A DNA stretch of 46,906 nt from JAHECQ01 sp047638695 (GCA_047638695.1 JBLINY010000029.1:1-46906), one strand, 5' to 3'; positions 1 to 9,323 are shown, counted from the first letter of the stretch. Notes: generated from the letters alone by a model not told the origin. Numbers and translations: made by a program.

Positions 1-2
1 TT

Positions 3-893
3 GGCCGCGACGGTTGGGCCCCTGCCGACGACGGCGCCGGGGCAGTGCCGGTCGTCGCACTGTTCGCCGTCGCGTTAGCCCGGCTGCGGTGGCGACCCGA
101 GCAGCAGGCGAACCCCGTTCGACCGGTCTCCGCTGGCCTCGCTCACGGAGTCAACACAACCGCAGCGGCCCTCGCTGTTCTCCTCGTCACCCGGCCCGAT
201 CTGGCCGATGGCCTGTTCGGACCTGCCATGACCCTGGCCCTCTTCGGCACCTACCTGGCTCTCTGGGGTTATCGGGCCCTTGCCTTACTCCGCACGGTCA
301 CGCTCCTCAGCATTCTCACCTGGGCGCCCGCAGCCAACTTCGCCCACTCGGTCGTTCGCTCAACCCTCGAACAGCCATCGAGCGTGCTTTACCGCAGGTT
401 GGCCCAGGTTCCGATGCTCGACATCGCCGACGAGCCTTGGCGGCTGTTCAGCGCCGAACTTCACCGCGGTTCACTCGTGGTCATCGCCACCCTAGCCTTG
501 GCCATTGGAGCCAACCGCTGGCGGGTTTCGGCCCGAACTGGCATCGATCTGGCGCTCACCGTGGCCGCAGCGCTTGTCGTCCATCACCTCGTGATCCTCT
601 CGGCTGCCATCGACCAGTACCAACCGTCGGACGTGACCCAGGTCGCAACCGATCCCACGCTCGAAATCGCCATCTCTGCGATCGCGGTTGCGCTCCTCAG
701 CGTGGTGCGAGCCCGTCGGGCGAGACGCGAACAACAACTCGAGGGCCCGCCCGAAGAGTCCAGCGCTCCATCAGAACTCGCGTACCGAGACCCGGTCATC
801 TTCGCCAATACCCAGACCCGTGTGTCGCCCCTCGTCACCGGCCTGTTCCTCACATCCATCGTGCCCCTCGTGGTTCTCGCCTTCGCCGGCTAG
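3..893 (+). CDS. Multi-pass membrane protein, 5'-truncated by the window edge
   Basis: The reading frame is open from base 3, so the gene probably begins outside the window; a GTG at 45 is a possible internal start but nothing marks it. About 296 residues are visible. Several long hydrophobic stretches (for example the segments following Pro-Asp-Leu-Ala-Asp and Ala-Asn-Arg-Trp-Arg) alternate with short Arg-rich loops, which indicates a polytopic inner-membrane protein. The C-terminus has a charged, Glu-rich cytoplasmic-looking segment followed by a last hydrophobic helix ending in FAG. I do not recognise the family. It ends 28 bases before the GT2 glycosyltransferase gene on the same strand and may share its transcript, so a role in envelope polysaccharide synthesis or export is a guess from context only. 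Confidence 0.7.
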   Translation, partial: GRDGWAPADDGAGAVPVVALFAVALARLRWRPEQQANPVRPVSAGLAHGVNTTAAALAVLLVTRPDLADGLFGPAMTLALFGTYLALWGYRALALLRTVTLLSILTWAPAANFAHSVVRSTLEQPSSVLYRRLAQVPMLDIADEPWRLFSAELHRGSLVVIATLALAIGANRWRVSARTGIDLALTVAAALVVHHLVILSAAIDQYQPSDVTQVATDPTLEIAISAIAVALLSVVRARRARREQQLEGPPEESSAPSELAYRDPVIFANTQTRVSPLVTGLFLTSIVPLVVLAFAG

Positions 894-921
894 ACCCCAC
901 AACCCGGAGAGTTCTCTCACC

Positions 922-2994
922 ATGCTGACGGCATCGCCGCGCCCACTTTCTTCCGCCCCGCCCGAACGGGCGAGCCATATCCACGCCGTCAACGACGGTG
1001 GTGAAGGCCAACTGCTCCCTTCACCGCCCAGCGACGACGAGGTCTGGTCGTACGTTCGCGACGACGGCAAACGTTTCCTCCAATTCTCGGCCTTCTCAAG
1101 AATCTGCCTGGGTTCTGCGTTGGTCTTCTTGTCGTTCCGAGGCAACTGGCTGCTGCTCCTCCTGCCGTTCGCCCTCGCCGTCGTGGTCGGCGGCCTCATC
1201 AACATGATCTGGTCCACCCAGGTCCCACCGTTCGACATGGCCAGGCACCAGAAATTGCGCTCGCAGGGTCCGGCGATAGGACAGCGCTCACTCGGTTCGG
1301 CAATAGGACAGCGCTCACTCGGTTCGGCAATAGGACAGCGCTCACTCGGTTCGGCAATAGGACAGCGCTCACTCGGTTCGGCGACCCTCCCCTCGGTCGA
1401 TGTGTTTATTTGCACCTGCGGCGAAGATCCGCTGATTGTCGAGAACACCATCTGCCACGCGCTCGGGCTGGACTACGAGGGTGATGTGACCGTCTACGTG
1501 CTCGACGACCGAGCCTCGGAAGAGATTCATCAGGCCGCCCTGCGTTGGGGCGCGACCTACATGGCCCGACCCAACCGAGGGTGGATGAAAAAAGCCGGCA
1601 ACATCCAGTACGGCTATGGCCAGAGCAAGGGTGACCTCATCCTCGTCCTCGACGCCGACTTCGCTGTCCGCCCTGACTTTCTAGAGCACACGCTTCCCTA
1701 CTTCGACGACGTCGAACTTGGCATCCTCCAGACCCCGCAATTCTTCCGCGTGTCGAGCGACAACTGGGTCGAACGCGGCGCCGCCGCACAACAGGAACAG
1801 TTCTACCGAGTCGGCCTTCGTGCCCGCGACAAACACGGCGGGGCGATCTGTGTCGGCACCAACGCCGTCTATCGACGGGCCGCCCTCGACCAACGCGGTG
1901 GGATGGCATTGTTGGAACACTCCGAAGACATCTTCACTGGCATGAAGGTCATCGATGCCGGCTATCGGGTCGACTACCTCCCGCTGCCGCTCGCAGCCGG
2001 GTCGGCTCCCGACGATGCTGCCGCCCTCGCGTCGCAGCAGTACCGCTGGGCCCGTGGCAATTTCGCCCTCGCCGGTACTCCTCTGTTCAAACGCATGCGG
2101 CTCACTCCGATGCAACGGTTGGGGCTCTGGGACGGTTGGATCTTCTACGTCACAAGCGCCCTCAGCCCGCTGGTGGCGTTGTTCGTGCCGATCGTCTCAC
2201 TGGCCGAAGCACCCTGGCTGATCACGCTCGCACCGGCTGCGATGTTGCTTCCGTCATTGTTCACCGAGTTCTACCTCCAGCCTCGCTGGCTCCACCTGCC
2301 AGATGGGCGGGCCTCGCGGCGGGTCGGACTGATCTCACAAGTGGCCCACCTTTATGCGCTTCGCGACCACCTGACCGACCGAGACCAGGAGTGGATCCCA
2401 ACCGGAGGAAAGCGGCCGAGCGGCGAGAAGAAGGGCACCGACCGCATCCCGGACCAAATCACAACGGTCGCCCTTTGGGGCTTTCTGGCCATCATGAGCC
2501 TGCTTGCCTTCCGGGTTGCGACCGGTTGGTCGGCTCTGGATCTCGCCCCCGTTGGGGTACTCGCTGCCATTGCTCTGTCGGCGGCACTCGGGACAACCAA
2601 GCCCGCCGTCGTCCGTCGAGAATCGATCGAGATCGAGCTTCCCGCCGGAGGGCGCGATGCGTTCCTCGACATGGTGCGGGCTATCTCGATCGTGCGGGTG
2701 ATGTTCTGGCACGGCCTCGGGTTCTGGTGGATCTCATGGGCCTTTGCCGCTATGCCAGCCGTGTTCTATGTCTCCGGTGCCGTCTTGGCCAAGAGCCTCC
2801 TGACATCAGGCTGTTTCCGAGTGATAGGCAACCGACTCCGCCGGTTGGTCTTCCCCTACTACGCGTTCGTCGCGCTATCGCTCGGCCTGGTTTACCTAGC
2901 GGCTCCAACGGTGATCGACGACGAGCCGCTCGAGGTGCTGTCGTGGCTCGTTCCGTATCGGGCGCCGGCCCCGCTTGCCTGGGAAGAGGGTTAG
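922..2994 (+). CDS. Processive GT2 glycosyltransferase fused to the N-terminal part of an acyltransferase-3 domain (ends at a premature TAG)
   Basis: The start is ATG 922 with GGAGAG about 12 bases upstream; an upstream GTG would overlap the previous gene. The first roughly 110 residues hold two membrane helices. A repeat block follows, then a cellulose-synthase-like GT2 domain with its full motif set: D195 in LDDRA, D244-A-D246, S334-E-D336 and Q372-x-x-R375-W376. These are the nucleotide-sugar, metal and acceptor residues of processive beta-glycosyltransferases. Further helices follow, and from about residue 581 an acyltransferase-3 (OafA-like) domain starts, with its conserved R and H597 in FLDMVRA...FWHG. 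The frame stops at TAG 2992-2994 in the middle of that domain and continues in the same frame downstream. The intact product would be 1285 residues. The likely role is making and acyl-modifying an envelope polysaccharide; the substrate is unknown. Confidence 0.85.
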   Translation: MLTASPRPLSSAPPERASHIHAVNDGGEGQLLPSPPSDDEVWSYVRDDGKRFLQFSAFSRICLGSALVFLSFRGNWLLLLLPFALAVVVGGLINMIWSTQVPPFDMARHQKLRSQGPAIGQRSLGSAIGQRSLGSAIGQRSLGSAIGQRSLGSATLPSVDVFICTCGEDPLIVENTICHALGLDYEGDVTVYVLDDRASEEIHQAALRWGATYMARPNRGWMKKAGNIQYGYGQSKGDLILVLDADFAVRPDFLEHTLPYFDDVELGILQTPQFFRVSSDNWVERGAAAQQEQFYRVGLRARDKHGGAICVGTNAVYRRAALDQRGGMALLEHSEDIFTGMKVIDAGYRVDYLPLPLAAGSAPDDAAALASQQYRWARGNFALAGTPLFKRMRLTPMQRLGLWDGWIFYVTSALSPLVALFVPIVSLAEAPWLITLAPAAMLLPSLFTEFYLQPRWLHLPDGRASRRVGLISQVAHLYALRDHLTDRDQEWIPTGGKRPSGEKKGTDRIPDQITTVALWGFLAIMSLLAFRVATGWSALDLAPVGVLAAIALSAALGTTKPAVVRRESIEIELPAGGRDAFLDMVRAISIVRVMFWHGLGFWWISWAFAAMPAVFYVSGAVLAKSLLTSGCFRVIGNRLRRLVFPYYAFVALSLGLVYLAAPTVIDDEPLEVLSWLVPYRAPAPLAWEEG
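1273..1380 (+). repeat. Four tandem 27-bp coding repeats (AIGQRSLGS x4)
   Basis: Units lie at 1273-1299, 1300-1326, 1327-1353 and 1354-1380. Units 2-4 are identical; unit 1 differs by one base (gcg for gca). Each unit is nine codons, in frame, and reads A-I-G-Q-R-S-L-G-S. The block sits between the N-terminal membrane helices and the start of the catalytic GT2 domain (S-V-D-V-F-I-C-T-C). Near-perfect identity suggests recent expansion by slippage or unequal exchange. Confidence 0.95.
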
Positions 2995-4779
2995 CTGTCA
3001 GCCCCGCTGTGCTTCTTGCGGGCCCTGGTGATTGTGCTGGCACTCACTCCCTTCCTACGTCCGATCGGGCGCCGCATCGCCGGCTGGCTGCAGGGTGCGG
3101 CATGGCTGGCCTCACTCTTCGCTCTCGATCTCTGGGTCGCGGCCCAGACGACACCGCTGGCCACCGAAATCGTGCGAGGTATCGGCGACATCGTGTGCTT
3201 TGGTGGCTTCTTCGTACTCGGCATGAGCGGGCACTCGCTGCGGTACCGCCTGTCCCGGCGGCGGCGTGTGAGTTTGGCCGCCGGCTTCTTCGGTGCCGCT
3301 GTGGCCTGGGCCATCGCCTTCCCTCCCGCCGACTGGGTGGTGAACAACTCCTATGTGCTGTTCGGGCTGGTTGGCTTGGCCTGGTTGTGCGGGCTGCTGG
3401 CCCTCGAAGACCACCTCCGCCATATCGGAGAGATCGCCCCGATTCGCCGATTCGTCGGATGGATCACCGATCGCGCTATGTCGATCTACCTCTGGCACAC
3501 CGTTGCCCTCGTCTTTGCCTACCAGCTGGTGGGAGCACCGCGGTCGCTTGCTCACTATGTGATGCTCGGCGCCGTCTTCGTCGTACTCCTCACCCAGGTC
3601 GTGGCGGCGGTGCGGCCGCTCGAAGCGATTGGCGGCAAGCGCACATCCCGGTCGGCCCCCGTTCGCCCCGCCCGTGTAGCCCTACTCACCATGGTTCTGG
3701 CTCTCCTTGCCGGGCAGACAACGTTGTTTCCGACGTTCACCGAAGCTGCCGGTCCTCCCACGCCCTCGGGCCGACCGCCGTTGAGCGAGCCGTCAACCGC
3801 CGAACCGAGCGAAGCCGAACTGCAGGCCATGGCCCGAAGCGCCGAAGCCTGGCTCGGTGGCCACGATGTCGACGGCCTCGCCGTCGTCGAGATCGGCCCC
3901 GACACTGGAAATGCGCCCGCCAGTGCCCAGTTCGGAGATCCCGACTCCCTCGACCCTGATGCCCCGTTCGAAGCGCTCAGCCTCACCAAAACCATGGTCG
4001 CGGCAGTCGCCCTCCAGCTGGTCGACGAGGGCGTACTGACACTCGATGGGCCTCTACCCGATGTGCCGGGGGTACCCCGATCGGCAACGGAGCAGCTCAC
4101 GCTCCGTCGCCTCCTCAGCCACTCGTCCGGACTGGACGACTACCGCGAAATGCCGGGCTACCGAAACGACATCATTCTCAACCCAACCGATGCGGTGTTG
4201 CTCGGAATCGGCTCAGCCGGCGCCAACCTCGCTACGCCGCAGCCCCCCTCCTATGCAGCAACCAACTACCTACTTGCGGGCCTGGTCATCGAACAGGTGA
4301 CGCGACAACCACTCAGCGATGTTCTACAACAGCGGCTGTTCGAACCGCTCGGGATGGACGACACCGAACTGGTGAACAATCAACGGGAGGGCTTCGTCGG
4401 TCACGGTTCGGGCGGCATCGTCTCCACCCTGGACGACCTCGCCCGCTGGTATGACGCCCTGATGCGTGTCGACGCAAGGGCCGGGCAAGTCAGCGTGCTG
4501 TCTGTCGACATGCGTCACGAGATGCTCTTCGGTGGAATGGCCTACCAGGGAAATGCCGGACTCGGATCGTGGCGTCATTGCCCTTGCGACCCTCCGACGG
4601 TGTCGGACCCCGAACCGTTCCTCTACGCCTTCCACGACGGGGGTGACGTTCGCTTGGTCTATATCCCGTCGCGCGATGTTGTGCTGGCCATGCGGTTCTC
4701 TACTTCGCTCTACGGCCCTGGCAACATCGTCGGCGACATCGACGACGTAATCTTCGCTGTCGCTGACCGGCGGGGCTGA
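2995..4779 (+). pseudogene. Downstream part of the same gene: acyltransferase-3 C-terminal half plus beta-lactamase-like serine hydrolase domain
   Basis: This frame is continuous with the GT2 frame and resumes straight after TAG 2992-2994 with L-S-A-P-L-C-F-L-R-A-L. That segment belongs in the middle of an acyltransferase-3 domain, where homologues as I remember them have a Trp at the TAG position; TGG to TAG is a single change. The only early starts are a TTG at 3016 and similar codons without a ribosome-binding site. Six or seven further membrane helices follow, then a periplasmic class-C beta-lactamase/D-Ala-peptidase-like domain with S1020-L-T-K1023 (numbering of the intact 1285-residue protein), YAATNY where families usually have YSN, and a late H-D-G. 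Reinitiation could still make this half, but a nonsense mutation or a base-call error is the simplest reading. Confidence 0.8.
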
Positions 4780-4796
4780 CGCTCTATTCTCCCCCC

Positions 4797-6179
4797 ATGG
4801 ATCTCCGTGCGATCGCCGAGTTGGTTCCCGCCGATCCCGCCCTGGGGTCGTCGCATTCTGAAATACAACTTGAGGGTCCGCCGTTCGAGGGCTCGGCCTT
4901 CGCCGTGCAGACAGCGGCAGACCTATCGGTTGGCGCCGCCGTGTCGGCTGCAGTCGACCTCGGGCTAACCCGGGGTCTTCCACCCACCGATCCGCCAGTG
5001 CTCAACCGAGGGCAAACCCTCGGGGCATTCTCCGGCCGCATCACCGTGAACGGCGAACCTCCGCCCATCTGGGCTGACCTTTCCGGCATGTACCGAACGG
5101 CCGACAATCGCTTCATCCAACTGCACTGCAACTTCGCCCATCACGCTCGAGGCGTCGTTGACCATCTTGGCGTCGAACCAGAGCGAACGGCGGTTGAGGC
5201 TGCCATCGGCAAACGGGCCGGCCACGAGCTCGAGGCCGAGCTCATCGACCGGGGCCTGATAGCGGCATTGTGTCGCACCCTCGAGGAATGGGACAACCAC
5301 CCGCACGCAGCCCCAACGGCAGATCTCCCGTTGTTATCGGCAACTCGCCTCGGTGACGCTCCGCCCCGACCGATTCCCACGACCGGCTCCCAGCTCCATG
5401 CCGGCGCTACTGCCGCCGGGGTCCGGGTCATCGACTGTTCGCGTGTCCTGGCCGGTCCGGTCTGTGGCCAGATGTTGGCCGCGGTCGGAGCCGACGTCTT
5501 ACGGGTCGGTGCCGCTCATCTTCCGTCGGTCGACGTCGGCGTCATCAGCACCGGGTTTGGCAAACGCAATACGTTCTTGAATCTTGACCGCGAAGCCGAC
5601 CGGGCCAGCCTTCGACAGTTGGTTGCCACCGGCCATGTTTTCGTCGATGCCTATCGACCGGGAGCTCTCGCCCGACGTGGTTTCGCCCCGGAGGACATCG
5701 CCGTTCTCGCCCCCGGCGCCATCGTGGTGCAACTGTGTGCGTTCGATTGGGAAGGCCCCTGGGCTGGCCGACGAGGTTTCGACTCGATCGTCCAGTCAAC
5801 CACCGGCATCGCGCTCGCGGGCGGCGCAGCCAGCGAGAGCGATGCCGCCAGCGGCCCGACTAGGCCAATGCCGCTGCCGGTGCAGGCGCTCGACTATGCC
5901 ACCGGCTACTTAGCTGCCTTTGCGGCCCTGCGGTTGTTGTCGCGCCAGCAAACCGAGGGTGGGTCATGGCTTGTGCGGTTGTCGCTACTCCGCACCCGGA
6001 ACTGGCTGCTCTCACTCGGCGCGCCGCGCCCCTTCCAGCCCAGTCCGCTCCCCGACCTCACGCCCTGGCTTCACAACGTCGATTCCGACTTCGGCGAGTT
6101 GGTCGCCCCCGCCCCCATCATCGGACAGTGGCGGTGCCCCCCCAGCAAGCTGGGGAGCTCCCCCGCCAGTTGGCTCTAG
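4797..6179 (+). CDS. Family III CoA-transferase (CaiB/BaiF type)
   Basis: The protein has 460 residues and starts at ATG 4797, 17 bases after the previous stop. Its core reads GVRVIDCSRVLAGPVCGQML, then GKRN-x-FLNLD and RPGAL-x-RRGF, and GFDSIVQSTTG. These are signatures of class III CoA-transferases, which move CoA between acyl groups through an aspartyl-CoA intermediate. The Asp in GFD is the probable nucleophile by analogy with formyl-CoA transferase. The first ~190 residues look like a weaker copy of the fold (it contains a recognisable W-x-D-L-S-G-M-Y), so this may be a two-lobed family member. The substrate cannot be told. It is convergent with the acetoacetyl-CoA synthetase gene, whose stop is adjacent. 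Confidence 0.85.
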   Translation: MDLRAIAELVPADPALGSSHSEIQLEGPPFEGSAFAVQTAADLSVGAAVSAAVDLGLTRGLPPTDPPVLNRGQTLGAFSGRITVNGEPPPIWADLSGMYRTADNRFIQLHCNFAHHARGVVDHLGVEPERTAVEAAIGKRAGHELEAELIDRGLIAALCRTLEEWDNHPHAAPTADLPLLSATRLGDAPPRPIPTTGSQLHAGATAAGVRVIDCSRVLAGPVCGQMLAAVGADVLRVGAAHLPSVDVGVISTGFGKRNTFLNLDREADRASLRQLVATGHVFVDAYRPGALARRGFAPEDIAVLAPGAIVVQLCAFDWEGPWAGRRGFDSIVQSTTGIALAGGAASESDAASGPTRPMPLPVQALDYATGYLAAFAALRLLSRQQTEGGSWLVRLSLLRTRNWLLSLGAPRPFQPSPLPDLTPWLHNVDSDFGELVAPAPIIGQWRCPPSKLGSSPASWL

Positions 6180-8123
6180 TCAGGACACCCTCGACAACTG
6201 AAAGAGAGCGAGGGCCTCGGGGTTGGCAAGTGCTTCGAGGTTCTTAACCGGCCGACCGTGAACCGTCTCGGTGACAGCCAGCTCAACAATCTTTCCCGAC
6301 CGGGTGCGAGGAATGTCGGTGACGGCTGAGATAACCGCTGGCACATGCCGCGGCGAGCACTTGGCTCGAAGCTCGCGTCGAATGGTGGCTTGGAGGTTGT
6401 CGTTGAGTTCTGCACCGTCGACCAAGCGCACGAACAGCACGATGCGAGTGTCATTGTCCCACTCTTGGCCGATGCAGATGGCCTCGGCGACCTGCGGCAA
6501 CTGTTCGACCACCCGATAAATCTCGGCGGTGCCAATACGAACGCCACTCGCGTTCAACGTGGCATCCGATCGACCGTGAATCACCATGCCGCCCTCATCA
6601 GTCCACGACGCATAGTCGCCATGGGCCCAGACGTTCGGGAAGCGATCGAAGTAGGCAGCCCGGTACCGCGAGCCGTCGTGATCGTTCCAGAACTCCAGTG
6701 GCATCGACGGAAACGGGGTGGTGCAGACCAGTTCGCCCTTTTCGTTGGGCCCGAGTGGTTTGCCGTCATCATCGAAAACGTTGATGTCGAGTCCGAACGT
6801 CTTGCGCTGCACGGCCCCGGCATAGACCGGCTTGGTCGGATCGCCAGCAACCAAGCAGCCGCAAAGATCGGTGCCCCCGGCAATCGATGCGAGGTGAACA
6901 TCGGTCTTCACTGAATCGTAGATCCAGGCGAACCCCTCATGACTCAAAGGCGACCCGGTGGAACAAATTGCTCGAAGATGTTCGAGCCGATGGCTCTCGA
7001 GCGGACGAACGCCGATCTTCATCGATGCGTCAATGAACTTGGCTGACACTCCCATGAGCGTGACGTCGTACTGGTCGACCAAATCGAAGAGCACGGTTGG
7101 TTCCGGATGGGCCGGGTTTCCCTCGTACAGCACAATGGTGGCACCCGATCCCAGGGCGGATACGAGCCAATTCCACATCATCCAGCCACAGGTGGTGAAG
7201 TAGAAAACGCGATCACCCGGTTTGATATCGCACTGCAGCTGTTGTTCAGCCAAGTGCTTCAGCAGCACGCCGAGGCCTCGATGCACGATGCACTTCGGCT
7301 TCCCGGTGGTCCCGGATGAGTAGAGGATGTACAGCGGGTGATCACCCGGAAGCTCAGCGAACTCGAGCGACGCTCCGGCGTGGCGGTCGATCACCTCAGT
7401 CCACGGCGAGATCGAAATCGAAAGCTGCGGCAGGGTGGGCGAGTCCTCGAGGTGGCCGACGACAACCACGCTCTCGACCGTTGGCAGCTGATCGGCGATG
7501 GCCTCCAGCCGATCAAGACACGAAAAGTCCTTCCCGCCATACCGATAGCCGTCGGCTGCCACCAGCACCTTCGGTTCGGTCTGGCCGAAACGGTCCACTA
7601 CCCCATCAACACCGAAGTCGGCCGAGGTCGAGGTAAACACAGCCCCGATGGACGCCGAAGCGAGGAAGGCAACAATGGTCTCGGGTACATGCGGCATCCA
7701 CGCCGCCACACGATCACCCGGTTCCACACCCAGCTGACGCAGATAGGCGGCGAAGGCGGCGACTTCGGACCGCAGATCGTTCCAGCTCAACTCTCGTTCG
7801 GCGCCGTCCTCGCGTCGCCAGACAATGGCTTGGACAGCAGCACCGTCGCGTTGCTCCAGGAGGTTTCGAGCGACGTTCAGCCGAGCATCGGGTAGGAATC
7901 GATGCTGCCAAAAGGCCTCACCGACTTCCGTCAATCGATCACCGGGTTCGCCGATGATGCCCGCCTCGTCCCACAGCTCTCGCCAAAACGAACCTGGCTC
8001 GTCAACCGTCCACTGCCACAACTCATCGGAGTCGGCGCACTTCGGATGCAGCTTCCTCCGATAAGAGTCGAGCAAGGTGTCGGCAACTCGTTCTGCGGTT
8101 GGTTGCCATAGCGGTTCGGCCAT
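6180..8123 (-). CDS. Acetoacetate--CoA ligase (acetoacetyl-CoA synthetase)
   Basis: An AMP-forming ligase that activates acetoacetate to acetoacetyl-CoA with ATP in the cytoplasm. From ATG 8123 (MAEPLWQP) it has 647 residues, the normal length for this family; the longer frame from 8177 would overlap nagA. Visible hallmarks are the W-x-P-T/A N-terminus, the ACS N-terminal cap with FWRELWD, the phosphate loop YSSGTTGKPKCIVH, TTCGWMMWNW (typical of acetoacetyl-CoA rather than acetyl-CoA synthetases), GGTDLCGCL, and the C-terminal RSGKIVELAV with the adenylation Lys. It lies 50 bases downstream of nagA on the same strand, so the two may be co-transcribed. It fits ketone-body or polyhydroxybutyrate use. 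Confidence 0.93.
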   Translation of the reverse strand: MAEPLWQPTAERVADTLLDSYRRKLHPKCADSDELWQWTVDEPGSFWRELWDEAGIIGEPGDRLTEVGEAFWQHRFLPDARLNVARNLLEQRDGAAVQAIVWRREDGAERELSWNDLRSEVAAFAAYLRQLGVEPGDRVAAWMPHVPETIVAFLASASIGAVFTSTSADFGVDGVVDRFGQTEPKVLVAADGYRYGGKDFSCLDRLEAIADQLPTVESVVVVGHLEDSPTLPQLSISISPWTEVIDRHAGASLEFAELPGDHPLYILYSSGTTGKPKCIVHRGLGVLLKHLAEQQLQCDIKPGDRVFYFTTCGWMMWNWLVSALGSGATIVLYEGNPAHPEPTVLFDLVDQYDVTLMGVSAKFIDASMKIGVRPLESHRLEHLRAICSTGSPLSHEGFAWIYDSVKTDVHLASIAGGTDLCGCLVAGDPTKPVYAGAVQRKTFGLDINVFDDDGKPLGPNEKGELVCTTPFPSMPLEFWNDHDGSRYRAAYFDRFPNVWAHGDYASWTDEGGMVIHGRSDATLNASGVRIGTAEIYRVVEQLPQVAEAICIGQEWDNDTRIVLFVRLVDGAELNDNLQATIRRELRAKCSPRHVPAVISAVTDIPRTRSGKIVELAVTETVHGRPVKNLEALANPEALALFQLSRVS

Positions 8124-8173
8124 GTGCGGTTGCGCTCCTCGATCACGACGTCGGACCGCCCTATTGTGCCCGA

Positions 8174-9271
8174 TCACCCACGATCGAACACCACCTCGCC
8201 TTGCACCAGGGTCAGCACGACTTCGCCGTCGGGATCAAGCACAAGCAGATCGGCTCGACGTCCGGGCACAAGCCGACCGCGGTCATCGAGACCGAGACAG
8301 CGGGCGGGTGTGTCAGTGGCGACTCTGATAGCCGCCGCCAGCCCAACGGCGGCGAACGACTGCACGTTGCGCACACATTCGAGCAGCGTCGTGGTCGAAC
8401 CTGCGATAGTGCCATCAGCCAATCTGGCCACCTCGGCGTCGGTCGTGCCCAGAGGGGCAACGGCATCGCTGACCAGGATGATTCGTTCGCTAGCAAGCTT
8501 CCACGCCAGATCGATCATCTGAGGCGCCACATGGTGTCCATCGGCGATAAGCCCTACCCATAAGGCATCGTCAAGCAACAGCCCCGCAGCCAACCCAGGC
8601 TCACGATGGTCGAGGCCGCTCATGGCGTTAAAGAGATGGGTTCCCATCGAGGCGCCACGCCGCTTGGCCTCGTACACCTCAACAATGGAAGCTTCAGAGT
8701 GCCCCATCGAGACCACAACGCCGGCTGACGTCAAGGATTCGATCAGCTCACTCGCCCCCGACAGCTCGGGAGCAAGAGTGACCAGGCGAACGTCGGCGAG
8801 CGATATACCGCCGAGCCCCTCGACCGGGGCAGAGATACCCGCTCGGTCGTGAGCGCCGGCCCGAGCCTCAGCAATCCACGGTCCTTCGAGATGCCAACCA
8901 AGTGGCTGTGCACCGCGCCAGCCACCCGGTGGCCCAGCGGCCAACACTCGTTGGCCGACGGTCAACCCGTCATGGCCATTGGTGGTGAGCGTGGGGAGAA
9001 ACGTGGTCACACCAACCGTTGCGAGATACCTCCCCAAGTCCCAAAGCACCGATGGGTCATCCTGGAGATCGAGCCCCCATCCGCCGTTCACCTGCATGTC
9101 GATCAGCCCCGGCACCACACGACACTCGCCAACCTCAAGCCGGGTTGCTCCCTCCACATGACTGGGTGAGCCGACCGACAAAAGCACGCCGTTCTCGATC
9201 AGCACGTCTCCGGTGATCCATCCTTCCGGCGTCAAAACCTCACCATTGACGAGACATAGTCGATCGGCCAC
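8174..9271 (-). CDS. nagA: N-acetylglucosamine-6-phosphate deacetylase
   Basis: An amidohydrolase that removes acetate from GlcNAc-6-phosphate, the entry step for using chitin or recycled cell-wall GlcNAc. It has 365 residues, the usual length. Motifs seen: VVPGLIDMQVNG (family version of the metal-binding strand), W-H-L-E-G-P with the metal Glu, the metal His in M-G-H-S-E-A, THLFNAM with the second His, IADGHHV (substrate His), and LVSDAVAPLG with the catalytic Asp. The best start in frame is GTG 9271, which lies inside a perfect inverted repeat (separate entry). No other nag gene is in the window. It precedes the acetoacetyl-CoA synthetase gene. Confidence 0.92.
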   Translation of the reverse strand: MADRLCLVNGEVLTPEGWITGDVLIENGVLLSVGSPSHVEGATRLEVGECRVVPGLIDMQVNGGWGLDLQDDPSVLWDLGRYLATVGVTTFLPTLTTNGHDGLTVGQRVLAAGPPGGWRGAQPLGWHLEGPWIAEARAGAHDRAGISAPVEGLGGISLADVRLVTLAPELSGASELIESLTSAGVVVSMGHSEASIVEVYEAKRRGASMGTHLFNAMSGLDHREPGLAAGLLLDDALWVGLIADGHHVAPQMIDLAWKLASERIILVSDAVAPLGTTDAEVARLADGTIAGSTTTLLECVRNVQSFAAVGLAAAIRVATDTPARCLGLDDRGRLVPGRRADLLVLDPDGEVVLTLVQGEVVFDRG

Positions 9272-9281
9272 CCGCCGATCG
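9261..9281 (-). promoter_or_regulatory. Perfect 8-bp inverted repeat enclosing the nagA start codon
   Basis: Bases 9261-9268 (cgatcggc) and 9274-9281 (gccgatcg) are exact complements separated by five bases. In the nagA transcript this makes an 8-bp stem with loop GGGUG, which holds the GTG start and its only G-rich upstream bases. It could be a translation-blocking hairpin or a dimeric repressor operator. It does not resemble the DasR/NagR sites I know. Confidence 0.55.
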
Positions 9282-9323
9282 TAGGGCCAGCCCGACCAAC
9301 GAGATCGGAACTAACGTTTGCCT

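Noticed and set aside
2992..2994. Recoding of the stop as selenocysteine or pyrrolysine
   Set aside because: It is TAG, so not Sec, the residue expected is Trp rather than Cys or Lys, and there is no hint of pyrrolysine genes.
2136..3959. 607-codon plus-strand frame
   Set aside because: Shifted shadow of the GT2/acyltransferase gene; Arg/Pro-rich and without any recognisable domain.
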